From the NCBI GenBank assembly GCA_029778965.1, contig JAKPBL010000597.1, positions 1-13,540 of the forward strand: DNA of 13,540 bases, in the 5' to 3' direction. How positions within the stretch are numbered: position 1 is the stretch's first letter; each line of letters begins with the position of its first letter. The stretch is from Bacteroidota bacterium. Its GTDB lineage: Bacteria; Bacteroidota; Bacteroidia; Chitinophagales; Chitinophagaceae. Made by a program: the position numbers and the translations under genes. This document shows positions 1 through 6,852 of this stretch, one piece after another. Below the pieces are notes generated by a model. The model saw only the letters and a program-made list of their open reading frames with translations, ran no database searches and was not told the DNA's origin.

Positions 1-6
1 TTTCAA

Positions 7-648
7 CTAATCGATCAGGTTGTTCCTGATGGCAAACTTAACCAGTCCGACGGTGTTTTGCACCCCCAGCTTGGCGATCAGATTTTTACGATGCGTTTCG
101 ACCGTGCTGATGCTCAGAAACAGCTTCTGCGCGATCTCCGCATTGCTGAACTCCTTACATACCAGCTTCAATACTTCCACTTCGCGTTTCGACAATATTT
201 CATTGATCTTACGGTCTTCGATGGTAAGGGTGTTCCTGAAATCGCCATCACTTAAGATGTCTATTTCCTTGCTGAAGTACTGCCCCCCGTTGTGTACCTT
301 TTCGATGGCGGTTACCAACTCTTCCACGCTGGCGTTCTTCAATACATATCCCTGCACCTGGAATTTGAGCAATTTGTGTACATACCGCGTACCGCGGATA
401 AGGGTAAGATAGATCACTTTCTGCTGGGGCCGCAGCTCCCGGATCTTCCTGATCAGTTCTTCCTCCTCCATGTCGGGCAGGTTCACGTCGAGCAGCAGGA
501 TATCGTCGGGCGACAAGGCGGGAAGCCGGTCGAGCAGGCCGCCGGCATTCAGGCTGGTGCCGGTCACTTCCAGTTGCTGCTGTTTCTGTAATAGTAAAGA
601 GAGCCCTTCCAGGTACATCTCGTGATCATCGGTTATGTAAACCCTCAT
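7..648 (-). CDS. NarL/FixJ-type response regulator (REC + LuxR HTH)
   Basis: A 213-aa two-component response regulator that would bind DNA after phosphorylation by a sensor kinase not present in this window. The receiver domain spans about residues 1-120: the acidic pair is D7-D8, the phospho-acceptor is D54 in LLLDVNLPD, the switch residue is T82 and the conserved lysine is K104. A LuxR-type helix-turn-helix follows at about 152-209, with the signature LSKREVEVLKL and a recognition helix around SISTVETHRKNL. I start at the ATG at 648, because MRVYITDDH is the normal N-terminus of this family; the frame extends to a TTG at 660 that adds only four residues. The gene lies downstream of the thiolase on the same strand after about 140 bases, so it may have its own promoter. 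Family assignment is firm; the regulated genes cannot be told from sequence. Confidence 0.95.
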   Translation of the reverse strand: MRVYITDDHEMYLEGLSLLLQKQQQLEVTGTSLNAGGLLDRLPALSPDDILLLDVNLPDMEEEELIRKIRELRPQQKVIYLTLIRGTRYVHKLLKFQVQGYVLKNASVEELVTAIEKVHNGGQYFSKEIDILSDGDFRNTLTIEDRKINEILSKREVEVLKLVCKEFSNAEIAQKLFLSISTVETHRKNLIAKLGVQNTVGLVKFAIRNNLID

Positions 649-787
649 CTCACATTGCAATTTTATCAGGTGACTTTTACCACTGAAAATAGGTAGTTTA
701 CAAAGAAAGTATTTTTAATATCTACATCGGGCAGATTTTACCTGAAAGTGCCCACCGACCCAGAAAATAACCGAAAACCGGTAGTAA

Positions 788-1963
788 TTATAGCCTTTCG
801 ATGATGCCGGCAATGCCCTGGCCGCCGCCTACGCACGCGGTTACCATGCCATAGCGCTTGCCCAGGCGTTGCAAATCGCTTAATACCTGCACGGTCAGTT
901 TAGCGCCGGTACATCCCAGGGGATGCCCCAGGGCGATGGCGCCGCCGTTGATATTGACCCGGGCGGGATCAAGCCCTGCTTCCCTGATCACGGCAATGGA
1001 CTGCGAAGCAAAAGCCTCGTTCAATTCGATCAGGTCTATCGCAGAAAGCGACAGGCCGGCCTGCGCAAGCGCTTTGGGAATAGCGGCTACCGGGCCGATA
1101 CCCATGATGCGGGGGTGTACACCGGCACTGGCGCACGATACCAGCCGGCCAATGGGGGTAAGTTTCAGTTCTTTAAGCATTTTTTCGCCCATCACGATTA
1201 CAAAGGCCGCCCCGTCGCTGGTTTGTGACGCATTGCCTGCCGTAACGCTGCCGCCATTGGCGAAAGCGGGTTTTAGTTTGGCCAGGGCTTCGGCGCTGGT
1301 ATCTGCCCGCGGCCCCTCGTCGGTATCGATCACCACCGATTTCTGCTGCTTTTTTCCCTTCGCGTCGAGCATTACCTGATTGACGGTAATGGGCATTATG
1401 CCTGGTTTGAAGTAGCCGTTTGTAATGGCATGGATGGCTTTCCGGTGACTGTCGAGCGCAAAAGCGTCCTGCTCTTCGCGGCTTACGCCGAACTCTTTGG
1501 CTACGGCTTCGGCCGTAAGGCCCATGCCCAGGTAATAGTCGGGGTTTTCGACCGCCACACTGTAGGCGGGTGAAGGTTTCCAGCCGGCGGTAGGCACCAT
1601 GGTCATGCTTTCGGTACCGCCTGCTACAATGCAATCGGCCATTCCGCTCCTGATCTTGGCAGTAGCAATGGCAATGGTTTCCAGGCCGCTGGCGCAATAG
1701 CGGTTCACCGTCATGCCCGGTGTGCCGATGCCCAGGGCCCGTACCGAGATCATACGCCCGATCTGCAGGCCCTGCTCGGCTTCGGGTACGGCGTTTCCTA
1801 CGATCAGGTCGTCGACACGGGCAGGGTCCAGTTGTGGTACAGACGCCATTAATCCACCGATCAGCTCCACCGCCAGGTCGTCGGGCCGTACAAACCGGAA
1901 CCCGCCTCTTTTTGATTTGGTAACCGCCGTTCTGTATCCTGCAACGATATAGGCTTCCTGCAT
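788..1963 (-). CDS. fadA: Thiolase, acetyl-CoA C-acyltransferase (FadA-like)
   Basis: A 391-aa thiolase that cleaves 3-ketoacyl-CoA with CoA to acetyl-CoA and a shortened acyl-CoA, the last step of beta-oxidation, in the cytoplasm. The nucleophilic cysteine is C90 in VNRYCASG, the NEAFA motif is at 315-319, the catalytic histidine is H347 in GGAIALGHPLG, and the second cysteine is C377 in CVGGGQG. Length equals that of FadA and related degradative thiolases (about 390 aa), and the N-terminal SKRGGFRFVRPDDL resembles FadA. A biosynthetic acetyl-CoA acetyltransferase of the same fold is less likely but cannot be excluded, so the symbol is by similarity. No FadB-like partner lies next to it within the window. 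It starts with ATG at 1963 and is divergent from pyrD, with a candidate promoter and a palindrome in between. Confidence 0.93.
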   Translation of the reverse strand: MQEAYIVAGYRTAVTKSKRGGFRFVRPDDLAVELIGGLMASVPQLDPARVDDLIVGNAVPEAEQGLQIGRMISVRALGIGTPGMTVNRYCASGLETIAIATAKIRSGMADCIVAGGTESMTMVPTAGWKPSPAYSVAVENPDYYLGMGLTAEAVAKEFGVSREEQDAFALDSHRKAIHAITNGYFKPGIMPITVNQVMLDAKGKKQQKSVVIDTDEGPRADTSAEALAKLKPAFANGGSVTAGNASQTSDGAAFVIVMGEKMLKELKLTPIGRLVSCASAGVHPRIMGIGPVAAIPKALAQAGLSLSAIDLIELNEAFASQSIAVIREAGLDPARVNINGGAIALGHPLGCTGAKLTVQVLSDLQRLGKRYGMVTACVGGGQGIAGIIERL

Positions 1964-2000
1964 GTGTTCTTTTTATAGGTGTGCGACCGAAAACAAGAAT

Positions 2001-2016
2001 AGTTGCTTATGCAACT
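2001..2016. promoter_or_regulatory. Perfect palindrome AGTTGC-TTAT-GCAACT, possible operator
   Basis: Two 6-base arms separated by 4 bases form a perfect inverted repeat. It lies just downstream of the candidate thiolase -7 element, about where transcription would start. It could be a repressor site for the divergent pair or a short hairpin in the thiolase leader. It is not followed by a T-run on either strand, so it is not a terminator. Confidence 0.35.
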
Positions 2017-2024
2017 TAATGAAC

Positions 2025-2056
2025 CAAATTTACCATTTTGATCCGGCCGGTGAAAA
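2025..2056 (-). promoter_or_regulatory. Candidate Bacteroidota promoter for the thiolase gene
   Basis: On the minus strand TAAATTTG (2032-2025) matches the Bacteroidota -7 consensus TAnnTTTG exactly. Twenty bases upstream lies TTTT (2056-2053), a weak version of the -33 TTTG. The start codon at 1963 would then follow a leader of about 55 bases. The element lies inside the divergent region shared with pyrD. It is called from consensus only; no transcript data are available. Confidence 0.45.
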
Positions 2057-2078
2057 CTTTTTTGCGAAATTGCAGCCA

Positions 2079-3155
2079 ATGTATTCTCTTATACGCCGAC
2101 TGCTTTTTCAGTTCCCGACCGAGCCGGTTCACTATTTTTCCATGAACAGCCTGCATACGGTGGCCGCCCTGCCCGGCGCCCCTAAATTGCTTGCCCGGCA
2201 TTTCGGTGCGCGGGGCGACCTGTCGAAGACCGTATTCGGCCTGCCCTTCCGCAACCCGGTGGGTCTTGCGGCGGGTTTCGACAAGAATGCCCGCTGGCTG
2301 GATGAACTGGAGCTGATCGGTTTCGGATCGGTCGAGATCGGCACCGTTACGCCCTTGCCGCAAGACGGTAATGAGCAGCCGCGGTTGTTTCGCCTGCCGG
2401 CCGATAAGGCCCTGGTCAACCGCATGGGTTTCAACAATGAAGGGGTGAAAAAGGTGAGCGAACGCCTTGCCCGCTGGCGAAGCGGCCGTCCCGAGCCCGT
2501 ACCCGGCCGGCCGCGGATGATCGTAGGCGGCAATATTGGCAAGAACAAGGTCACGCCCAACGAAGACGCCTGGAAAGACTACGAGATATGCTTTCGCCAG
2601 CTATTTGATACGGTCGATTATTTCGTGGTGAACGTAAGTTCGCCCAATACGCCCGGACTGCGCGCGTTGCAGGAAAAAGACGCCCTGCACAAGATACTCG
2701 ACCACCTGCAAACCATTAACCGGCAGCAGCCCCATACCCGGCCGCTGTTGCTGAAAATAGCCCCTGACCTCACCCAATCGCAGGTCGACGATGTTATTGA
2801 CCTGGCGGCGGAATGCGAACTTGACGGGCTGGTGGCAGCCAATACCACCATCAGCCGCGAGGGACTGAAAACGCCGGCGGCCACGATCGAGGCTATCGGC
2901 GCGGGTGGTCTCAGCGGCGCCCCGCTGCGGCAGCGCGCCACCGACCTGCTCCGGTACATTCATACCCGTTCGGCGGGCAGCATACCGGTCATCGCCAGCG
3001 GCGGCATTTTTACCGGCGCCGACGCGCAGGAAAAATTCGATGCCGGCGCCAGCCTGGTGCAGGTATGGACGGGCTTTATTTATGAGGGTCCGCACATTGT
3101 GCGCAATATTTGCAAGACCTTGCAACCCGGTATGCGGCAATCGCAGTCTAACTAA
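2079..3155 (+). CDS. pyrD: Dihydroorotate dehydrogenase (quinone), class 2
   Basis: A 358-aa FMN enzyme that oxidises dihydroorotate to orotate in pyrimidine synthesis and passes electrons to quinone at the inner membrane. The N-terminal MYSLIRRLLFQFPTEPVHYF is the class 2 membrane-docking helix, which soluble class 1 enzymes lack. Further motifs are NPVGLAAGFDKN (59-70), the N-x-GFNNEG segment near 115-122, the active-site serine region NVSSPNTPGLR (185-195), KIAPDL (226-231), ANTTISR (254-260), and the phosphate-binding ASGGI (306-310). I start at ATG 2079 because this gives the usual class 2 N-terminus and length. The frame is open to an ATG at 1962, which overlaps the thiolase start codon by two bases, but those 39 extra residues resemble nothing in the family. 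The next gene starts 6 bases after the stop. Confidence 0.96.
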   Translation: MYSLIRRLLFQFPTEPVHYFSMNSLHTVAALPGAPKLLARHFGARGDLSKTVFGLPFRNPVGLAAGFDKNARWLDELELIGFGSVEIGTVTPLPQDGNEQPRLFRLPADKALVNRMGFNNEGVKKVSERLARWRSGRPEPVPGRPRMIVGGNIGKNKVTPNEDAWKDYEICFRQLFDTVDYFVVNVSSPNTPGLRALQEKDALHKILDHLQTINRQQPHTRPLLLKIAPDLTQSQVDDVIDLAAECELDGLVAANTTISREGLKTPAATIEAIGAGGLSGAPLRQRATDLLRYIHTRSAGSIPVIASGGIFTGADAQEKFDAGASLVQVWTGFIYEGPHIVRNICKTLQPGMRQSQSN

Positions 3156-3161
3156 CCTTTT

Positions 3162-3944
3162 ATGGAACATCTTTTTACGAGCGAAAGCATTATCAGCTTT
3201 CTTATTTTGGTGATTCTCGAAGTGGTGCTGGGCATCGACAATGTGATCTTTGTAAGCATCATCCTGAACCGGCTGCCGCAGCTCAAAGACCAGAAAAGGG
3301 CCCGTCGTTTCTGGATGGTATCGGGTATCATCATGCGCAGCCTGATGCTGCTGGGTTTGAGCTGGCTGCTGGCGCAAAAAGGCAAAGCGGTGTTCAGCAT
3401 CGGTGATAAAGGTTTCGACCTGGCCAGTCTCGTTATGCTGGGCGGCGGTCTCTTCCTCATCTATAAATCGGTTAAGGAGATTCACCACAAGCTGGAAGGC
3501 GAGGCGGAAAGCGCCGCCGGCAACAGCCGAAAGGGGCTTGGCTTTTCGCAGGCCCTTGGTCAAATTGTGGTGATCGACGCCGTTTTCTCGTTCGACAGTA
3601 TCATTACCGCCGGCGGTACCGCCAAACACGTGGAGATCATGATCGCGGCGGTGGTCATCGCCATGGCGATTATGTTCCTGTTCAGCCCGAAGATCGCCGG
3701 CTTCATTCACCGGCATCCTACGCTGAAAATGCTGGCCCTGAGTTTCCTGGTCATGATCGGGCTGAGCCTGGTGATCGAAGGCTGGAATGCCGATGCCGCC
3801 CATGAGCTGCATTTGAAGAACTATATCTATTTCGGGATGGCCTTCTCGTTCGCGGTGGAGCTGCTGAATATGGTGATGCGGAAAAATGCAAAACCGGATC
3901 CGGTGGAGTTGCGGGAGCCGAAGTTGCCGGAGAAAAGGGGGTAG
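3162..3944 (+). CDS. TerC-family integral membrane protein (YgdQ/YkoY-like)
   Basis: A 260-aa polytopic inner-membrane protein of the TerC family. The first helix carries the signature EVVLGIDNVIF (E20, D26, N27), and a later helix carries IDAVFSFDSI (D139, D145); these acidic intramembrane residues are family hallmarks. About seven hydrophobic segments are visible (roughly 10-35, 52-72, 86-103, 132-151, 158-176, 188-206, 221-240). Some relatives act in manganese export or metal loading of secreted proteins, others in tellurite resistance operons; the substrate here is not shown by sequence. The gene follows pyrD by 6 bases, so the two are probably co-transcribed, although no functional link is obvious. 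A charged, proline-containing tail follows the last helix. Confidence 0.9.
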   Translation: MEHLFTSESIISFLILVILEVVLGIDNVIFVSIILNRLPQLKDQKRARRFWMVSGIIMRSLMLLGLSWLLAQKGKAVFSIGDKGFDLASLVMLGGGLFLIYKSVKEIHHKLEGEAESAAGNSRKGLGFSQALGQIVVIDAVFSFDSIITAGGTAKHVEIMIAAVVIAMAIMFLFSPKIAGFIHRHPTLKMLALSFLVMIGLSLVIEGWNADAAHELHLKNYIYFGMAFSFAVELLNMVMRKNAKPDPVELREPKLPEKRG

Positions 3945-3994
3945 CCGGTCATTACCAACGTAAGCCAGGTACGTTCTATCCTGAACAGGAAAAG

Positions 3995-4023
3995 TTGAGG
4001 AATCGTCAAAGTGTTTACTTTTA
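3995..4023 (+). promoter_or_regulatory. Candidate promoter upstream of the 153-aa exported protein
   Basis: TTG at 3995-3997 and TACTTTTA at 4016-4023 are separated by 18 bases, resembling the Bacteroidota -33/-7 pair (TTTG and TAnnTTTG) with a mismatch at the last base. The start codon at 4039 would leave a very short leader, which lowers confidence. The stretch TTTTAGAAC recurs upstream of the next gene. Confidence 0.35.
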
Positions 4024-4038
4024 GAACAAAAACCCTAA

Positions 4039-4500
4039 ATGAAAAAATTATTTACCGCAGCCGCTCTTTTAATCTCAACACTAAGTTTTGGACAAACAAC
4101 TCCAGATACAATAACAATTGCTTCCCATAAATTAGCGATTTCACCGGATTGCACGGTTGACGGTGAAACCAAAATCCGGTGTGAAGGCTATAGTCTTGCA
4201 TGGATTTACGGAGATAAACAAACAGTCAAGGGTTTGCAAAACGCCTTATTAGAAATGGGAGGAATGCTAACCAATTTCAAGAAAAAGCGAGTCGATTTTT
4301 ATTTGTTTGATAGAAAATGTAAAGGCTATACCGTGAGTTACGAAAACGCTACAGGAACAACTTACCAGCTTAGTGTTTCGGGAGTCATTAACAATAAGCC
4401 GGTTTGGGTATTAGTTGACCTAAATGAAGAACCGGTTACTGACGCTAGCCTACCGGAGTTTATCAGACAAATCATTCGATTCCCCGAGACCAGAAAATAA
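4039..4500 (+). CDS. Exported protein of unknown family, 153 aa
   Basis: I do not recognise the family. The protein begins with a typical Sec signal peptide, MKKLFTAAALLISTLSFGQ, with probable cleavage near residue 18-20, so the mature part of about 134 aa should be periplasmic or surface-located. It has no lipobox cysteine at the cleavage site. The mature part has three cysteines (C38, C48, C94), so a C38-C48 disulfide is possible, and an alternating beta-strand pattern such as VDFYLFDRKCKGYTVSY and KPVWVLVDLNE, suggesting a small beta-rich fold. The gene is clearly AT-richer than pyrD and terC before it and similar to the MORN gene 69 bases after it. The ATG start fits the signal peptide. 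Confidence 0.8.
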   Translation: MKKLFTAAALLISTLSFGQTTPDTITIASHKLAISPDCTVDGETKIRCEGYSLAWIYGDKQTVKGLQNALLEMGGMLTNFKKKRVDFYLFDRKCKGYTVSYENATGTTYQLSVSGVINNKPVWVLVDLNEEPVTDASLPEFIRQIIRFPETRK

Positions 4501-4532
4501 TACCTCATCAGGGTGTTTTTCTAAACGGGAAA

Positions 4533-4540
4533 TATTTTTA
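4533..4540 (+). promoter_or_regulatory. Candidate -7 element TATTTTTA upstream of the MORN-type gene
   Basis: TATTTTTA followed by GAAC lies 29 bases upstream of the next start codon. It shares TTTTAGAAC with the element at 4016-4026. No good TTTG is present at the -33 position; the nearest candidate is GTGTTTTT at 4513-4520. The call is weak and rests mainly on the similarity between the two gene starts. Confidence 0.25.
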
Positions 4541-4569
4541 GAACGATCAGTTAAAACTGTCTCAACATT

Positions 4570-5673
4570 ATGAAAATCGGTTTAATACTGCTATTCCTGT
4601 CAGTTAGTTTGTTGTCAATTTCACAAAAGACACTTCCTGACAACTTCCAAATCGGCAGTTGTGTTGAAGTATTTAATACTGATAGCATAAAAATTTACTT
4701 TAATAACCACGGGGCTGTTATTGAACGAAAATGTGCGCCGTATTATAGAGTAGGGAAAATGGACTCAACCAGAATTAATATTACGGGTGACTTTATTGAT
4801 TACTATGCTACCGGGAAAGTGCTTCTAAAAGCCACTATGCAGTATAACAACCTGGAAGGAATAGCCCGGTATTATTACGAAAATGGACGGATTAAAGAAG
4901 AGGGGAGTTATCGAAATAATGAAAGGCTGGGCAGGTGGACTTTTTATTATCCAAATGGAAACATTCAAAAAATATATGAATATACGGATGGCGAACCCTT
5001 AGTATTGGAGGCACATAACAGCAACGGAGAGGCTACTGTAGTTGGTGGGAACGGAAGTCTAAAAACCGATTTTAGTCTTTATAGGCAATCTGATATATAT
5101 AAGGCGACGGGAAATATAAAAAATGGAAAGAAAGATGGTGAGTGGAAATGGTTCTTAACCGCCGATGCCGCGTTACCAATATCAATTGAAACGTACGATG
5201 AAGGTGTTTTTATTAAAAGTGTTGAACGTGATGTAGTATATACCGACAAATCGATGATTAGGCTGACAAGTTTTTGTGCGAACGAGAACCTTAATCTGAT
5301 GGAAAACTCAATTGGTTGTCTTGGAAATCAATTCTCATTGTGGCAGTATGATAGTCGGAGTATTCGTTCGTCGTTTTATCCGAAACTTCAAAGTGAGCTC
5401 TCAAAATATAGTAAACCAATCCAGGATCAATGGCTGATTGTTGGCATTAAAATAAGTAAGAACAATAAAATTGCTGAAATAAATACTGCCTCTTCAATTA
5501 ACGACACAATTATCGAAAATTATATTTATGATTTGCTTTTAAAGATGAGACGGTGGGAAGCGGCAGTTGTTAATTCAAAACGTGTCGAATCAAGTATTTT
5601 CTTTACGATTTTAGTGGATAATGGTCAAATTATAATACCGGCTGATTATGTATTTCAACTTAGGAGAAATTAA
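4570..5673 (+). CDS. Exported MORN-repeat (YwqK-like) protein with TonB-C-like tail
   Basis: A 367-aa protein with signal peptide MKIGLILLFLSVSLLSISQ (cleavage near 19). Residues about 70-145 and 178-195 contain MORN/YwqK-type repeats of the form G-x-x-x-x-YY-x-NGR/K: DYYATGKVLLKA, RYYYENGRIKEEGSY, TFYYPNGNIQKIYEY and NIKNGKKDGEWKWF. Residues about 285-350 fit the TonB C-terminal pattern: IVGIKISKNNKIAEI, then a helix, then LKMRRWEAAVVNSKRVESSIFFTI, matching the 'W-x-P-A-x-x-x-G-K-x-V' core with changes (EA for PA, NS for NG). The combination suggests a periplasmic envelope protein. Some YwqK relatives are immunity proteins of polymorphic toxins, but the signal peptide and opposite strand argue against immunity to the Rhs tip here. 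It ends against the IS256 remnant, convergently. Confidence 0.78.
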   Translation: MKIGLILLFLSVSLLSISQKTLPDNFQIGSCVEVFNTDSIKIYFNNHGAVIERKCAPYYRVGKMDSTRINITGDFIDYYATGKVLLKATMQYNNLEGIARYYYENGRIKEEGSYRNNERLGRWTFYYPNGNIQKIYEYTDGEPLVLEAHNSNGEATVVGGNGSLKTDFSLYRQSDIYKATGNIKNGKKDGEWKWFLTADAALPISIETYDEGVFIKSVERDVVYTDKSMIRLTSFCANENLNLMENSIGCLGNQFSLWQYDSRSIRSSFYPKLQSELSKYSKPIQDQWLIVGIKISKNNKIAEINTASSINDTIIENYIYDLLLKMRRWEAAVVNSKRVESSIFFTILVDNGQIIIPADYVFQLRRN

Positions 5674-5857
5674 AGTCCCCAAAGTGGCTGCCCATCCCGC
5701 AAAAGGCGCCATCCAGGTCCCCTTCCAATGCTTCTTCAAGAAATTCTTTCAACAAAGGCGTGAAAACACCTTCACGACCCAGCAAGGTCTTGCCTTTCTT
5801 TAGGCGCGTAGCAGCCTCTTTCTTGAAGGCTTCAAAATCGAATGTTTGCTTTTCCAT
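5660..5857 (-). pseudogene. Truncated IS256-family transposase, N-terminal fragment
   Basis: Residues 1-49 resemble the start of IS256-type transposases, with FDFEAFKKEAATRLKKGK, a GVFTPLLKEFLEEALEG block and the acidic GDLD. Intact members continue with a DAHL-like segment and the DDE catalytic domain to about 400 aa. Here similarity stops near residue 49 (about position 5711). The last 16 residues, up to the stop at 5660, are unrelated and overlap the 3' end of the MORN gene on the other strand. No catalytic residues remain, so the fragment cannot transpose. The deletion junction is therefore near 5705-5711. The ATG at 5857 is the natural family start. Confidence 0.72.
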
Positions 5858-5915
5858 ATTTATATCTGTTTAAAGTTAACTAACTTCAAACTGACACACT
5901 TTGTGAAACACTCTC
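5708..5915 (-). mobile_element. IS256-family remnant (one end only)
   Basis: This groups the transposase fragment with its upstream non-coding end. The stretch at 5892-5915, read on the minus strand as GAGAGTGTTTCACAAAGTGTG plus a few bases, looks like an insertion-sequence terminal repeat. No copy of it is seen near 5674-5710, so the other end and most of the element are lost. The exact outer boundary is uncertain. The element lies between the stop of the double-CXXCG gene (5950) and the MORN gene, and may have mediated the joining of these two neighbourhoods. Confidence 0.45.
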
Positions 5916-5949
5916 GACCATTTGCCGAAACAGGCGGGTCAAATAGGTC

Positions 5950-6852
5950 CTAATAAGGTAGTCTGTATTCAATATTTGTTATCTCAAATTCGAATCCGCT
6001 TAGCTTTTCTTCTTCTATCACTTCTCTGAAAGACTGTGAACAAAAATAAATTGGCTCTGGTCGCAGCAAGCCACGTTTAACACCTATGTTTTGTTTGCTG
6101 ACCAAAAAATCATTTTCCCCGATTGATTGACTGTCTAAAACATAAGGCTCTGACAGAAGATTTAAGCCGATTGTATCGCCTTTCGGGCACTTGTAAATCT
6201 CCCCTTCGCTACTTGTTGATAAATCAAATGGATTAATGCCTACGATAGTATTTGGCGACAGTTCAATTTCCGTATTTGCAGTAAGTTGATAATATTTATC
6301 AACGTTGATAGGATTCAGCTGCAAGCCATTTAGATTTCGCTGCTTTACGACATTTGCAAACTTTTCCGACACAACCACTTCGCCCCCTATGGTTCTTGCG
6401 ATGTCCTTTTTAGGTATTGTTCCTTTTTTCAGAGTTAAGGGGCTTACTTGTTTCCTGTTTGCTCCGCATATTTCACAAGCTACCGTTTCATCATATAACG
6501 TTCCGTATTCTTCGCCTGTCGGCTCAAATACTGTTTTTATTTTTAAATGCAATAACGTAGCTGCTTCTAATTCCTTCTTGCTGTATTTACGCTTGATTTC
6601 AGCGTATAAGAAAAAAAAGTCGTTATACTTTTTTCTTATTTCCTCTGTCAACAGTCTGGCTTTATCAAATCTCGGGTCATTTGTTGGGATATCTACAGCT
6701 ACATATAACCCTAAATCATTGCCCTCATTCGGTTGTAAAAGCAAATGAGCATATTTCTTATAAATTCTTAATTCTACTTTTTCGTCCATTTCATTGTGTA
6801 GGCGTCCCTTAAATTCGGAGTTGTAAAGTCGTCTAATGACACAAGTGCTCAT
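5950..6852 (-). CDS. SitI6-like double-CXXCG immunity protein (second motif degenerate)
   Basis: A 300-aa cytoplasmic protein with no signal peptide. Numbered from the ATG at 6852, residues 126-130 form CEICG, and C222 begins CPKG, where the family has a second CxxCG; the second cysteine is missing. After it comes GLNLLSEPYVL, then FLVSKQNIG, then PEPIYFCSQSFREVI and LSGFEFEITNIEY, the same order as in double-CXXCG immunity proteins (SitI6 type) that neutralise polymorphic nuclease toxins. I chose ATG 6852 because AGGGGG lies 8 bases upstream; GTG 6861 and ATG 6789 are alternatives. The first ~30 residues may be the decayed tail of a toxin rather than immunity protein. It is the last gene of the Rhs-linked array. 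Family recognition is moderate and comes from motif order; partner assignment is inference. Confidence 0.68.
   Translation of the reverse strand: MSTCVIRRLYNSEFKGRLHNEMDEKVELRIYKKYAHLLLQPNEGNDLGLYVAVDIPTNDPRFDKARLLTEEIRKKYNDFFFLYAEIKRKYSKKELEAATLLHLKIKTVFEPTGEEYGTLYDETVACEICGANRKQVSPLTLKKGTIPKKDIARTIGGEVVVSEKFANVVKQRNLNGLQLNPINVDKYYQLTANTEIELSPNTIVGINPFDLSTSSEGEIYKCPKGDTIGLNLLSEPYVLDSQSIGENDFLVSKQNIGVKRGLLRPEPIYFCSQSFREVIEEEKLSGFEFEITNIEYRLPY

Noticed and set aside
858..1379. Plus-strand open frame opposite the thiolase gene
   Set aside because: The thiolase frame carries all catalytic motifs across this stretch; the antisense frame has no recognisable features.
2001..2016. The AGTTGC/GCAACT inverted repeat as a terminator
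   Set aside because: No T-run follows on either strand and it lies between divergent starts, not behind a gene.
1962..2078. 39-residue N-terminal extension of PyrD from ATG 1962
   Set aside because: It would overlap the divergent thiolase start and contain its promoter region; class 2 PyrD proteins begin at the MYSLIRRLLF helix.
2601..3812. Long minus-strand open frame (403 codons) opposite pyrD and terC
   Set aside because: It is histidine/glutamine/arginine-rich with no recognisable domain and lies fully antisense to two clearly real genes; GC-rich DNA commonly yields such shadows.
4570..5673. MORN/YwqK-like protein as immunity protein for the Rhs tip
   Set aside because: It has a signal peptide, lies on the opposite strand beyond an IS remnant, and carries a TonB-C-like domain; the DUF4279 gene is the better candidate by position.
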